NCBI RefSeq assembly: GCF_002250705.1 | Contig: NZ_NMVP01000011.1 | Span: 1 to 63,921, forward strand | Reading direction: 5' to 3' | DNA length: 63,921 bases | DNA from: Enemella evansiae | GTDB taxonomy: Bacteria; Actinomycetota; Actinomycetes; Propionibacteriales; Propionibacteriaceae | Shown here: positions 56,616 to 63,921 of the stretch, in pieces | How positions within the stretch are numbered: position 1 is the first letter of the stretch | Layout of the letters: the number at the start of each line of letters is the position of its first letter | The notes under the pieces: model-generated | What the model was told of the DNA's origin: nothing | Seen by the model: the letters and a program-made list of their open reading frames with translations, nothing else | Database searches by the model: none | Position numbers and translations under genes: made by a program

Positions 56616-59600
56616 GTGTCGACAACGGCCCCGGAATTGGAAGCAGAAAAGACCCAGCGCCTCGGCGAGGTGGCGAGACTGGCCGGTGACGAGATGGCCG
56701 AGCTGGGCATCACTTCCCAACAGGCACAGGAATTCCTCGGCCACTACTTCCGCCACGTCGACCCCGATGAAGTGATCCGGAACGACGCCCGGACGCTGCT
56801 TTCGATGGTCCGCAGCCACTTCCGGCTGGCCGCCCAGCGCCCCGCGGGCCAGACCAACCTGCACGCCTGGTGGCCCACCAAGGCCGAGGACGGCTGGGAG
56901 GTCGGCCAGGCCGTGGTGCAGATCGTCAACGACGACCGGCCGTTCCTGGTCGACACGGTGTCGATGGAGGCTCTGCGGCAGGGCTGGCAGCTGCGCGAGG
57001 TCTACCACCCGCAGTTCGTGGTCCGCCGCGACCGATCCGGGGCGCTGACCGAGGTGGTGCACACCGATCAGGCGGGGGAGCGGGACGTGGTCCCGGAGTC
57101 CTGGATCCAGCTGGAGCTGATCCCGCCGCTGGGCGCGGACAGCGACCAGGCGTACGCCGACCTGGAGACCGGCCTGCGCGAGGTGTTGAACTCGGTGGCC
57201 GAGGCGGTCGAGGACTGGCAGCTGATGCGGCGTCGGATGGAGGAGACGGTCCAGCTGCTGCAGGACCGGCCGGTGCCCTATCCGTATGCCCAGGTGCGCA
57301 GCGCGATGGAGCTGTTGAACTGGCTCAACGAGGACCACTTCACCTTCCTGGGTTATCGCGAATACACCCTGGTCGAGGCGGACGGCGCGGACCCCCGGCT
57401 GGAGGCGGTACCCGACACCGGGCTGGGTGTCCTGCGTGCCGACGGTGAGGCCGAGCACCCCTTCCACGCACTCCCGGCCACCGACAAGGAACCGCAGCTG
57501 GTCGTTGTCACCAAGGACAATCAGACCTCCCGGGTGCACCGGCCGGCCCATCTCGACTACGTCGGAGTGCGGGTCTTCGGCGACAACGGCGAGATCGTCG
57601 GCGAGCGCCGCTTCCTCGGTCTGTTCTCCGCCTCCGCCTACACCGAGTCGGTGGAGCGGATCCCGGGCCTGAAGGACAAGGCGCGCGCCATCCTCGAGCA
57701 TTCGGGGTACGCGGCCGATTCGCACGGTGCCAAGGCGATCAAGGCCACCGTCGAGTCCTATCCGCGGGACGAGCTCTTCCAGGCCCGGGCCGAGGTGCTG
57801 GCCCCGATGATCGAGCAGATGTCGCGGCTGCGGGAACGCCGGCAGGTGCGGCTGTTCGTGCGCCGTGATCACTACGGGCGATTCGTTTCCTGCATGGTGT
57901 TCCTGCCGCGGGACCGCTACACCACCCGGGTCCGCACCGCCATGGAGAAGATCCTGCTGGAGCGGCTCGGTGGCGATTCGGTGGAGTTCGAGGCCCGCGC
58001 CAACGAGTCGGTGCTGGCGCGGTTGCATTTCGTGGTCCGGATGCCGGCCGGTGAGCAGGCGGCCGGGGACATCGACGTTCCCGCGCTGGAACGGGAACTC
58101 GCCCAGGCGGTGCGCAGCTGGGACGACAACTTCGCCGAGCGTGCCGCGGGCAATCCGTCGGTGGCCCGGTTGGCGCCGCTGGCCGCCGCGCTGCCGGAGG
58201 GTTACAAGGAGGATTTCTCACCCCGGCACGCATTGATGGACGTCGCCGCGCTGGCGAAGCTGGACGCCGACGAGGCGATGGCGATGGTGCTCTACCGCCC
58301 CGACCAGGCCGGCGACCGGGCCGACCTGCGGCTCAAGGTCTTCCGCCGCGGCAACACGATGACGCTGTCGGAGGTGCTGCCGCATCTCACCCGGATGGGT
58401 GTCACCGTCATCGATGAGCGGCCCTACGAGATCGCCCTGCCGGGCAACGCGCACGGGATGATCTACGACTTCGGGATCCGGATCCCCGGCGGTGCCGAGG
58501 CCCTCTCCGGCTGGACCCCCGATGCCCGGAACCGGTTCAACGATGCCTTCCAGGCGGCCTATCGCGGTGAGGCCGAGTCCGATCGGTTGAACGGGCTGGT
58601 CATCTCCGCCGGGCTCGATCATCGCCAGATCGACTGGCTGCGCACGATTTCCCGCTATCTGCAGCAGGCCGGCACCACCTGGTCGCAGGACTACATCGCC
58701 CAGGCCCTGCTCGGTGAGGTCGAGCTGGCCGGTGCGCTGGTCGAGCTCTTCGCGGCCCGCTTCGACCCGGCCGTGCCCGCGGGTGAGCGCGAGCAGCGGG
58801 TGACCTCGGCGAACGAGCGGATCACCGAACTGCTCGACGAGGTGGACTCCCTCGACCGGGACCGGATCCTGCGCGCCTTCTGGTCGGTGATCTCGGCGAT
58901 CGTGCGCACCAACGCGTTCCGCGACGACCGCCAGGCGTTGGCGATCAAACTGCTGCCGCGCGAACTGGACCTACTGCCCGAGCCGCGGCCGGCGTACGAG
59001 ATCTTCGTCTGCTCCCCGCAACTGGAGGGCGTGCACCTGCGATTCGGCAGCGTCGCCCGCGGTGGCCTGCGCTGGTCCGATCGCCGGGAGGACTTCCGCA
59101 CCGAGGTGCTCGGCCTGGTCAAGGCGCAGATGGTGAAGAACACCGTGATCGTGCCCGTCGGTGCCAAGGGCGGTTTCTATCCCAAGCAGCTGCCGGATCC
59201 GGCGCAGGATCGCCAGGCCTGGTTCGAGGCCGGGCGGGCCAGCTACCGACTGTTCGTGAACTCCCTGCTCGATGTCACCGACAACATCATCGACGGGGAG
59301 ATCGATCCGCCGACCGATGTGGTCCGCCACGACGGCGACGATCCCTATCTGGTGGTGGCCGCCGACAAGGGCACCGCGACCTTCTCCGACACCGCCAACG
59401 AGATCTCGGTACGCCGGGGCTTCTGGCTGGGCGACGCGTTCGCCTCCGGCGGGTCGGTCGGCTATGACCACAAGGTGATGGGCATCACCGCCCGCGGCGC
59501 CTGGGTCTCGGTGCAGCGACACTTCCGTGAGATGGGCATCGACACCCAGACCGAGGACTTCAGCTGTGTCGGCATCGGCGACATGTCCGGTGACGTGTTC

Positions 59601-61502
59601 GGCAACGGAATGCTGCTCAGCAAGCACATCAAGCTGGTCGCGGCGTTCAACCACCAGCACATCTTCCTCGACCCGAACCCGGACCCCGAGCGCACCTGGA
59701 CCGAGCGCAAGCGGCTCTTCGACGACCAGGGCAACTGGGGGGCGTACGACACCTCGCTGATCTCCGAGGGCGGCGGAATCCATTCCAGGCAGGCGAAATC
59801 GATCCCGATCACGCCGCAGGTGCGCGAGGTCCTCGGGCTCGATGAAGGCGTCCGCGCGATGGCGCCGACCGACCTGGTCAACGCGATCCTCAAGGCGCCG
59901 GTGGATCTGCTCTGGAACGGTGGCATCGGCACCTATGTGAAGGCCAGCAGCGAGACCAACGCCGAGGTCGGTGACAAGGCCAACGACGGGCTGCGGGTGA
60001 ACGGTGACGAGCTGCGCGCCAAGGCGGTCGGCGAGGGCGGCAACCTGGGCCTGACCCAGCGCGGCCGGATCGAGTACGCCGCCGCGGGTGGGCGGATCAA
60101 CACCGACTTCATCGACAACTCCGCCGGGGTGGACACCTCCGATCACGAGGTGAACATCAAGATCCTGCTCTCCAGCGAGATGGCGGCCGGTCGGCTCACC
60201 GACGCCGAGCGGGTCGAGCTGCTCGAGTCGATGACCGACGAGGTCGCCGACCTGGTGCTCGCGCACAACTACGACCAGAACCTCACCCTGGCGAATTCTG
60301 CTGCCCAGGCAGCGGAAATGGCCGGCATGCACGAGCGCTGGATGCAGCGGATGGAGGAGATCGGGCTGCTGGACCGACGGATCGAGGCGATGCCGGACAG
60401 CGCCGAGATGGAGCGCCGGATCCGGGCCGGACGCGGGCTCACCGCACCGGAACTCGCGACCCTGCTGTCCTACTCGAAGATCCTGCTGGAGCAGGAGATC
60501 CTGGCCTCCGATCTGCCCGACGACCCGTATCTCGCGGACCGGTTGATCCAGTACTTCCCGAAGCCGTTGCGGGAGCGCTACGCCGATCAGATGCCCGAGC
60601 ACCGACTGCACCGGGAGATCATCACCACCGTCGCGGTGAACCGCTATGTGAACTCGGCGGGCAGCACGGCCCTCTATCGGCTCGCCGAGGAGACCGGTGC
60701 GAAACCGGCCGATGTGATCCGGGCCCAGCTGGCCGCCCGATCCATCTTCCGGGTCGGGTTGCACGAGGTGCAGTCGGCGAACCTGGACAACAAGATCGAT
60801 GCCGCCGTGCAGACCCGGATGCGGCTGGATCTGCGCCGGTTGGTGGAGCGCGGAACGCGATGGCTGCTGGCGCGGCGCCGGGGCACCGTCGACGTGCAGG
60901 CCCGGATCGACGAGTTCGCCGAGGGGGTGCAGCAGGTCAAGGCCGAACTCGACGACCTGCTCGTCGGCCGGCTGGCGGAGCGGCACCAGAAGGCGGCCGA
61001 GGAACTGCGGGCCGACGGGGTGCCGGACGAACTGGCGGAGGTGATCGCCGGCACCGCGGTGCTGCACGAGGCGCTGTCGATGGTGCAGACCGCGAAGGCC
61101 ACCGGCCGGGATGTGCTCACCGTGGCGCGGGTGCACTTCGCGATGGCCGAGGATCTCGCCCTGGACACCCTGCTGGACCGGGTGTCGGCGCTGCCCAGGC
61201 AGGATCGCTGGGACGACATGGCCCGCGGCGCGCTGCGGGAGGATCTGCAACAGGTCCGCGCCCAGCTGACCGCCGAGGCACTCTCCGCCGCTCCCGGTGA
61301 GGACGATCCCGCCCAGATCATCGAGGCCTGGTCGGCGCGGGTCGGTGATCTGGCGGCGGCCCGGGCGGCGATCGAGGCGGTCTGCGGTGAGGGCCCGGAC
61401 CTGGCGCGGTTGTCGGTCGGCCTGCGGCAGGTGCGTACCCTGCTCGACACCAGCCCGTCGACCGAGGAGGTCGCGGCGGAGCGGATGGTCGAGAACGCCT
61501 GA
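56616..61502 (+). CDS. gdh: large NAD-dependent glutamate dehydrogenase (about 180 kDa type)
   Basis: The large bacterial NAD-GDH converts glutamate to 2-oxoglutarate and ammonium and mainly works in catabolism. The 1628-residue protein has a long regulatory N-terminal part including DDRPFLVDTVSMEALRQGW near 110. The Rossmann-like catalytic core has GSVARGGLRWSDRREDFRTE near residues 815-834 and GAKGGFYPK, where the Lys contacts substrate. DLLWNGGIGTYVKASSE and the helical C-terminal domain complete it. In actinobacteria these enzymes are controlled by GarA or OdhI. GTG at 56616 has GAGAAAG upstream; GTG at 56592 lacks a ribosome binding site. It overlaps the PHP gene by one base. Confidence 0.95.
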   Translation: MSTTAPELEAEKTQRLGEVARLAGDEMAELGITSQQAQEFLGHYFRHVDPDEVIRNDARTLLSMVRSHFRLAAQRPAGQTNLHAWWPTKAEDGWEVGQAVVQIVNDDRPFLVDTVSMEALRQGWQLREVYHPQFVVRRDRSGALTEVVHTDQAGERDVVPESWIQLELIPPLGADSDQAYADLETGLREVLNSVAEAVEDWQLMRRRMEETVQLLQDRPVPYPYAQVRSAMELLNWLNEDHFTFLGYREYTLVEADGADPRLEAVPDTGLGVLRADGEAEHPFHALPATDKEPQLVVVTKDNQTSRVHRPAHLDYVGVRVFGDNGEIVGERRFLGLFSASAYTESVERIPGLKDKARAILEHSGYAADSHGAKAIKATVESYPRDELFQARAEVLAPMIEQMSRLRERRQVRLFVRRDHYGRFVSCMVFLPRDRYTTRVRTAMEKILLERLGGDSVEFEARANESVLARLHFVVRMPAGEQAAGDIDVPALERELAQAVRSWDDNFAERAAGNPSVARLAPLAAALPEGYKEDFSPRHALMDVAALAKLDADEAMAMVLYRPDQAGDRADLRLKVFRRGNTMTLSEVLPHLTRMGVTVIDERPYEIALPGNAHGMIYDFGIRIPGGAEALSGWTPDARNRFNDAFQAAYRGEAESDRLNGLVISAGLDHRQIDWLRTISRYLQQAGTTWSQDYIAQALLGEVELAGALVELFAARFDPAVPAGEREQRVTSANERITELLDEVDSLDRDRILRAFWSVISAIVRTNAFRDDRQALAIKLLPRELDLLPEPRPAYEIFVCSPQLEGVHLRFGSVARGGLRWSDRREDFRTEVLGLVKAQMVKNTVIVPVGAKGGFYPKQLPDPAQDRQAWFEAGRASYRLFVNSLLDVTDNIIDGEIDPPTDVVRHDGDDPYLVVAADKGTATFSDTANEISVRRGFWLGDAFASGGSVGYDHKVMGITARGAWVSVQRHFREMGIDTQTEDFSCVGIGDMSGDVFGNGMLLSKHIKLVAAFNHQHIFLDPNPDPERTWTERKRLFDDQGNWGAYDTSLISEGGGIHSRQAKSIPITPQVREVLGLDEGVRAMAPTDLVNAILKAPVDLLWNGGIGTYVKASSETNAEVGDKANDGLRVNGDELRAKAVGEGGNLGLTQRGRIEYAAAGGRINTDFIDNSAGVDTSDHEVNIKILLSSEMAAGRLTDAERVELLESMTDEVADLVLAHNYDQNLTLANSAAQAAEMAGMHERWMQRMEEIGLLDRRIEAMPDSAEMERRIRAGRGLTAPELATLLSYSKILLEQEILASDLPDDPYLADRLIQYFPKPLRERYADQMPEHRLHREIITTVAVNRYVNSAGSTALYRLAEETGAKPADVIRAQLAARSIFRVGLHEVQSANLDNKIDAAVQTRMRLDLRRLVERGTRWLLARRRGTVDVQARIDEFAEGVQQVKAELDDLLVGRLAERHQKAAEELRADGVPDELAEVIAGTAVLHEALSMVQTAKATGRDVLTVARVHFAMAEDLALDTLLDRVSALPRQDRWDDMARGALREDLQQVRAQLTAEALSAAPGEDDPAQIIEAWSARVGDLAAARAAIEAVCGEGPDLARLSVGLRQVRTLLDTSPSTEEVAAERMVENA

Positions 61503-62353
61503 TGCCGGGCTCCGGGATCGACCTGCACACCCACTCCACCATCTCCGACGGCACCGATTCCCCGACCGAGCTGGTGCAGCGGGCGGTTGATGTGGGACTG
61601 CGGGTGTTCGCGCTGACCGATCACGACACCTTCGACGGGTTGGCGGAGGCGGTCGCCGCGGGGGAGCGGCTGGGGGTCGAGGTGCTGCGCGGGGTGGAGA
61701 TCTCCTGTCGTCGTGGGGATTCCTCGGCGCACCTGCTCGGTTACGGGGTCGACGAGTCGGATCCGGAACTGGCTGCCGAACTGGCCCGGATCCGCGATGG
61801 CCGGGAGAACCGGTTGCCGCGGCTGCTCGGTCGTCTCGCCGAGCTGGGGTTGCCGCTCACCGAGGCGGAGGTGCGCGGGTTCGCCGGGGATTCGCCGTCG
61901 GTCGGGCGGCCGCACGTGGCCGATGCGATGGTTGCGCGCGGTTATGTCGCCGATCGCACGGAAGCCTTCGACCGTTGGCTTTCCGACGACGGCCCGGCGC
62001 ATGTCGAGCGGTACGCCGCAGCGGTCGAGGACGGGATCCGGCTGGTGCACGGCGCCGGGGGAGTCGCGGTGATCGCGCATCCGTGGGGCCGCGGCAGCAG
62101 GTCGGTTCTCGGGCCGGAGGTGCTGGCGGAGTTGGTCAGCGGTGTCGGACTGGATGGTTTCGAGGTCGATCACGTGGACCACGGTCCGCCGGGATCGGCG
62201 GTACGCGCCGAGCTGCGCGCGCTGGCCGACTCGCTGGGGGCGTTGGGCACGGGTTCCAGCGACTACCACGGCACCGGCAAACCCGATCTCCCGCTCGGTG
62301 CGAACACCACCTCCCCCGAGGTGTACGCCGACCTGCTGCGCCGGCTGCGCTGA
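61502..62353 (+). CDS. PHP-domain phosphoesterase (RNase AM / nucleotide phosphatase type)
   Basis: This 283-residue protein opens with IDLHTHSTISDGTDSPTELV, where His9 and His11 bind metal. ALTDHDTFDG (DHDT) and the Glu in GVEISCR follow. Later motifs are IAHPWG near residue 195 and SSDYHGTGK near the end. This matches YciV/RNase AM-like PHP proteins, which hydrolyse 3',5'-bisphosphonucleotides or short RNAs. It overlaps the dehydrogenase stop by one base, so expression is coupled. Confidence 0.9.
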   Translation: MPGSGIDLHTHSTISDGTDSPTELVQRAVDVGLRVFALTDHDTFDGLAEAVAAGERLGVEVLRGVEISCRRGDSSAHLLGYGVDESDPELAAELARIRDGRENRLPRLLGRLAELGLPLTEAEVRGFAGDSPSVGRPHVADAMVARGYVADRTEAFDRWLSDDGPAHVERYAAAVEDGIRLVHGAGGVAVIAHPWGRGSRSVLGPEVLAELVSGVGLDGFEVDHVDHGPPGSAVRAELRALADSLGALGTGSSDYHGTGKPDLPLGANTTSPEVYADLLRRLR

Positions 62354-62354
62354 C

Positions 62355-62465
62355 GTTCGTCGAGTAGCTCGCGCAGCGAGTCCTCCCACGTTCATCGACT
62401 AGCTCGCGCAGCGAGTCCTCCCACGTTCATCGAGTAGCTCGCGCAGCGAGCGTGTCGAGATGAAC
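62355..62465. repeat. REP-like palindromic repeat cluster 1
   Basis: Three units start at 62355, 62390 and 62425, exactly 35 bases apart. The first two stop after the inner palindrome and end in TCCTCCCAC; the third (62425-62465) is full length, 41 bases. The full copy has outer arms GTTCATC and GATGAAC and inner arms GCTCGC and GCGAGC around GCA. It lies between the PHP gene and a hypothetical gene. Confidence 0.9.
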
Positions 62466-62508
62466 CCAGCACCCACCGACTGTCAGTCCGTACTCCTAGG
62501 CTCCCGAC

Positions 62509-63459
62509 ATGGAGACGATGCGACGCGAGAATGTGCAACGAGCCCGGGACTACGTGAGCGAACACGGCCGGCGGTTGGAACAGGCCCGTTTGCGGGTCGT
62601 GCTGGACGGTGCCTCGCCGAGCGCGGTCACCGAGGCGCTGACGGCGTACTGGACCGATGCCGGGGGATTCGGGCGAGCGCTGGAGTCGGATTCCCGGGCT
62701 CCGGAGGCGAGCGCGTTGGCGACCCTCACCGGGTTGGACATCATGCGGGCGCACCGGGTGCCGGCCGACGACCCGTTGGTGGCAGCGGCCTGCCGCTGGC
62801 TGGTGGAGCAGGCCGAGACCGATGCGCGCGGGCGGATCGTCTGGTCATTCCTGCCACCCAGTGCGCAGGCCAGTCCGCACGCTCCGTGGTGGGACCAGTC
62901 CGAACCCGGTCAGCTCGCGGAGACGTTCCGCGGGTTCGTCGCCAACCCCGGCGCCGCGATCCTGGCGCACCTGTGGCGGCACGAGGCGGCAGCGCCCGGC
63001 GCGATCCCGACCGAGTTGCTGACCCGGGTGGGGGAGCAGGTACGCCAGGTGGTCGCGGCCGGGATCGGGCCGAATGAGGTGAATGCGCACGATGCGCTGG
63101 CGCACCTGGTCGGTGAGTCGGCCTCACCGGAACCGCTGCGCGCGGAGGTCGAGGACTGGCTCGTCGCCGCCGTGCCGGAGCGTGTGATGCGCACCGAGGC
63201 CGACTACGCCGACTACGGCATCCACCCGCTCTGGGTGGTACCAGCCCCGGACCATCCCCTTGCCGAGCCGCTGGCCGATGAGGTGCAGACCGCACTGGAT
63301 CGCACGATCGCCTCCCAACAACCAGACGGCTCCTGGAAACCCTTCTGGGACTGGGGATCTGCCCAGGCCGACGAGTGGGCCGCCGTCGAATCCGAATGGC
63401 GCGGCACCCTCGTCGTCCGCAACATCCTGGCGCTCAAGGACCACGGCCGCCTCCCCTGA
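62509..63459 (+). CDS. hypothetical protein with a cyclase/alpha-toroid-like signature
   Basis: This 316-residue soluble protein is mostly helical. It contains LESDSRAPEASALATLTGLD, the middle AHDALAHLVG, and QQPDGSWKPFWDWG near residue 270. The last block resembles the QW motif of squalene-hopene cyclase-like alpha-toroid proteins, and the general shape agrees, but only one good motif is present. The first ATG METMRR is used. It is flanked on both sides by REP-like repeats. Enzymatic activity is not assigned. Confidence 0.7.
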   Translation: METMRRENVQRARDYVSEHGRRLEQARLRVVLDGASPSAVTEALTAYWTDAGGFGRALESDSRAPEASALATLTGLDIMRAHRVPADDPLVAAACRWLVEQAETDARGRIVWSFLPPSAQASPHAPWWDQSEPGQLAETFRGFVANPGAAILAHLWRHEAAAPGAIPTELLTRVGEQVRQVVAAGIGPNEVNAHDALAHLVGESASPEPLRAEVEDWLVAAVPERVMRTEADYADYGIHPLWVVPAPDHPLAEPLADEVQTALDRTIASQQPDGSWKPFWDWGSAQADEWAAVESEWRGTLVVRNILALKDHGRLP

Positions 63460-63490
63460 CCTGCAGTGAGGAGCCGAAGCAAGCCCCCAC

Positions 63491-63629
63491 GTTCATCGAG
63501 TAGGTCGCGCAGCCAGGTACCCCCGTTCATCGAGTAGGTCGCGCAGCGACCGTGTCGAGATGAACCCGGCACACCCCTGCGCCCTCACGTTCATCGAGTA
63601 GGTCGCGCAGCGACCGTGTCGAGATGAAC
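63491..63629. repeat. REP-like palindromic repeat cluster 2
   Basis: A truncated unit starts at 63491 and two full 41-base units lie at 63525-63565 and 63589-63629. They match cluster 1 in the outer arms, but the inner arms read GGTCGC and GCGACC. One base pair of the inner stem has thus changed on both sides compared with cluster 1, preserving pairing. The 254-base gap from 63460 to 63713 holds these and a promoter. Confidence 0.9.
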
Positions 63630-63652
63630 CCAAAAAGATCTCCTCAAACCTC

Positions 63653-63681
63653 TTGAGTTATTCGAACACCATGACTAATGT
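63653..63681 (+). promoter_or_regulatory. promoter of the terminal DUF222-like gene
   Basis: TTGAGT (63653-63658) and TAATGT (63676-63681) are separated by 17 bases and fit -35 and -10 elements. CTCAA (63643-63647) and TTGAG (63653-63657) form an inverted repeat overlapping the -35, a possible operator. Confidence 0.6.
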
Positions 63682-63713
63682 TGGATGTAGCAGATGAGAG
63701 GAGGTGACCAAAG

Positions 63714-63921
63714 ATGACCACCAACGAACGAGCCGAAGTCTTCGCAGCGATCCGCGCCGAAAGCGACACCATCGCCCAGGCCGAAGCCCGCCGCCTGGTC
63801 GCGATCGCCGCCGCCTGCGACACCTACTCCGGACTCAACACCCACACCGACGAACTCACCGCCCGCGTCCTCCACGGTGAACAACTCGTCTTCCCCGGCG
63901 CCGACGGCACGCCCGGCATCA
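63714..63921 (+). CDS. probable DUF222 / HNH endonuclease family protein, N-terminus only
   Basis: An ATG at 63714 follows GGAGGTGA nearly ideally and opens a frame that runs off the window after 69 codons. The helix EARRLVAIAAACDTYSG resembles the start of DUF222 (13E12-type) proteins, which usually carry a C-terminal HNH nuclease domain and occur in many copies in Propionibacteriales and relatives. Codons ending in A (GAA, CGA, CAA) are more common here than in neighbours, suggesting a mobile origin. The nuclease domain lies outside the window, so the assignment is tentative. Confidence 0.55.
   Translation, partial: MTTNERAEVFAAIRAESDTIAQAEARRLVAIAAACDTYSGLNTHTDELTARVLHGEQLVFPGADGTPGI

Noticed and set aside
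58971..61250. A minus-strand frame of about 760 codons opposite glutamate dehydrogenase
   Set aside because: Composition is typical of antisense frames in high-GC coding DNA, and it has no domain or ribosome binding site.

Overview
The window is about 64 kb of high-GC DNA from an actinobacterial chromosome. Evidence for this is the very high GC at third codon positions, the mtrA-mtrB-lpqB operon, the ftsE-ftsX-smpB block, secA followed by an Rv3235-family gene, a long hibernation factor, a Ku protein, a large NAD-type glutamate dehydrogenase, a GlnR-like operator and an actinobacterial ssrA tag (ADNKRTDFALAA). The Propionibacteriales are a likely home, but the sequence alone does not name a species.

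Layout. 1-6661: infB (5' end cut off), rbfA and truB, with an esterase, a PspC-like peptide, a 29-bp tandem array, a DinB protein and a DUF998 protein between infB and rbfA. 6783-11369: an Excalibur secreted protein and a large secreted GH70-like alpha-glucan enzyme separate truB from ribF. 11509-13194: azlCD and a divergent XRE-cupin regulator. 13206-18237: prfB, ftsE, ftsX, an M23 murein hydrolase and smpB. 18248-24779: small hypothetical genes, a DUF2207 protein, an FAD monooxygenase, an FKBP and two paralogous DUF1707 membrane proteins. 24838-25203: tmRNA. 25299-30029: a LigB-type dioxygenase, YqgE and a three-gene cassette resembling type VII secretion substrates. 30115-39391: mtrA-mtrB-lpqB, comF, the amtB-glnK-glnD nitrogen operon and hpf. 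39475-46586: an aminotransferase, a lipoprotein, DJ-1, a YcaQ-type gene interrupted by TAG, an acetyltransferase, an acidic protein and a P1B-4 metal ATPase convergent with an ArsR sensor. 46736-51122: secA, a NodB deacetylase and an Rv3235-family gene. 51270-54793: a WS/DGAT-like protein with a lysine-rich tail, ku and conserved unknowns. 54797-63459: a methyltransferase, DUF2505, glutamate dehydrogenase, a PHP phosphoesterase and a cyclase-fold-like protein. The right end holds palindromic repeats and the start of a probable DUF222/HNH gene.

How the genes work together. SmpB and tmRNA rescue stalled ribosomes. FtsEX probably drives the adjacent coiled-coil M23 hydrolase. AmtB-GlnK-GlnD form an ammonium uptake and sensing set behind a GlnR-like box. 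MtrAB-LpqB couple envelope state to transcription. The ArsR protein probably controls the metal ATPase.

Most distinctive signals: a 29-bp-period array of small hairpins (3892-4036); a non-permuted GH70-like enzyme with LGFP repeats; a WXG-like cassette with an in-frame 15-bp repeat tract; a nonsense codon inside a YcaQ-type gene; a GlnD without ACT domains; a WS/DGAT homologue with Gln in place of the catalytic His and a histone-H1-like tail; palindromic elements whose two clusters differ by a compensatory base-pair change; and use of the rare GTA codon almost only where it creates GTAC.
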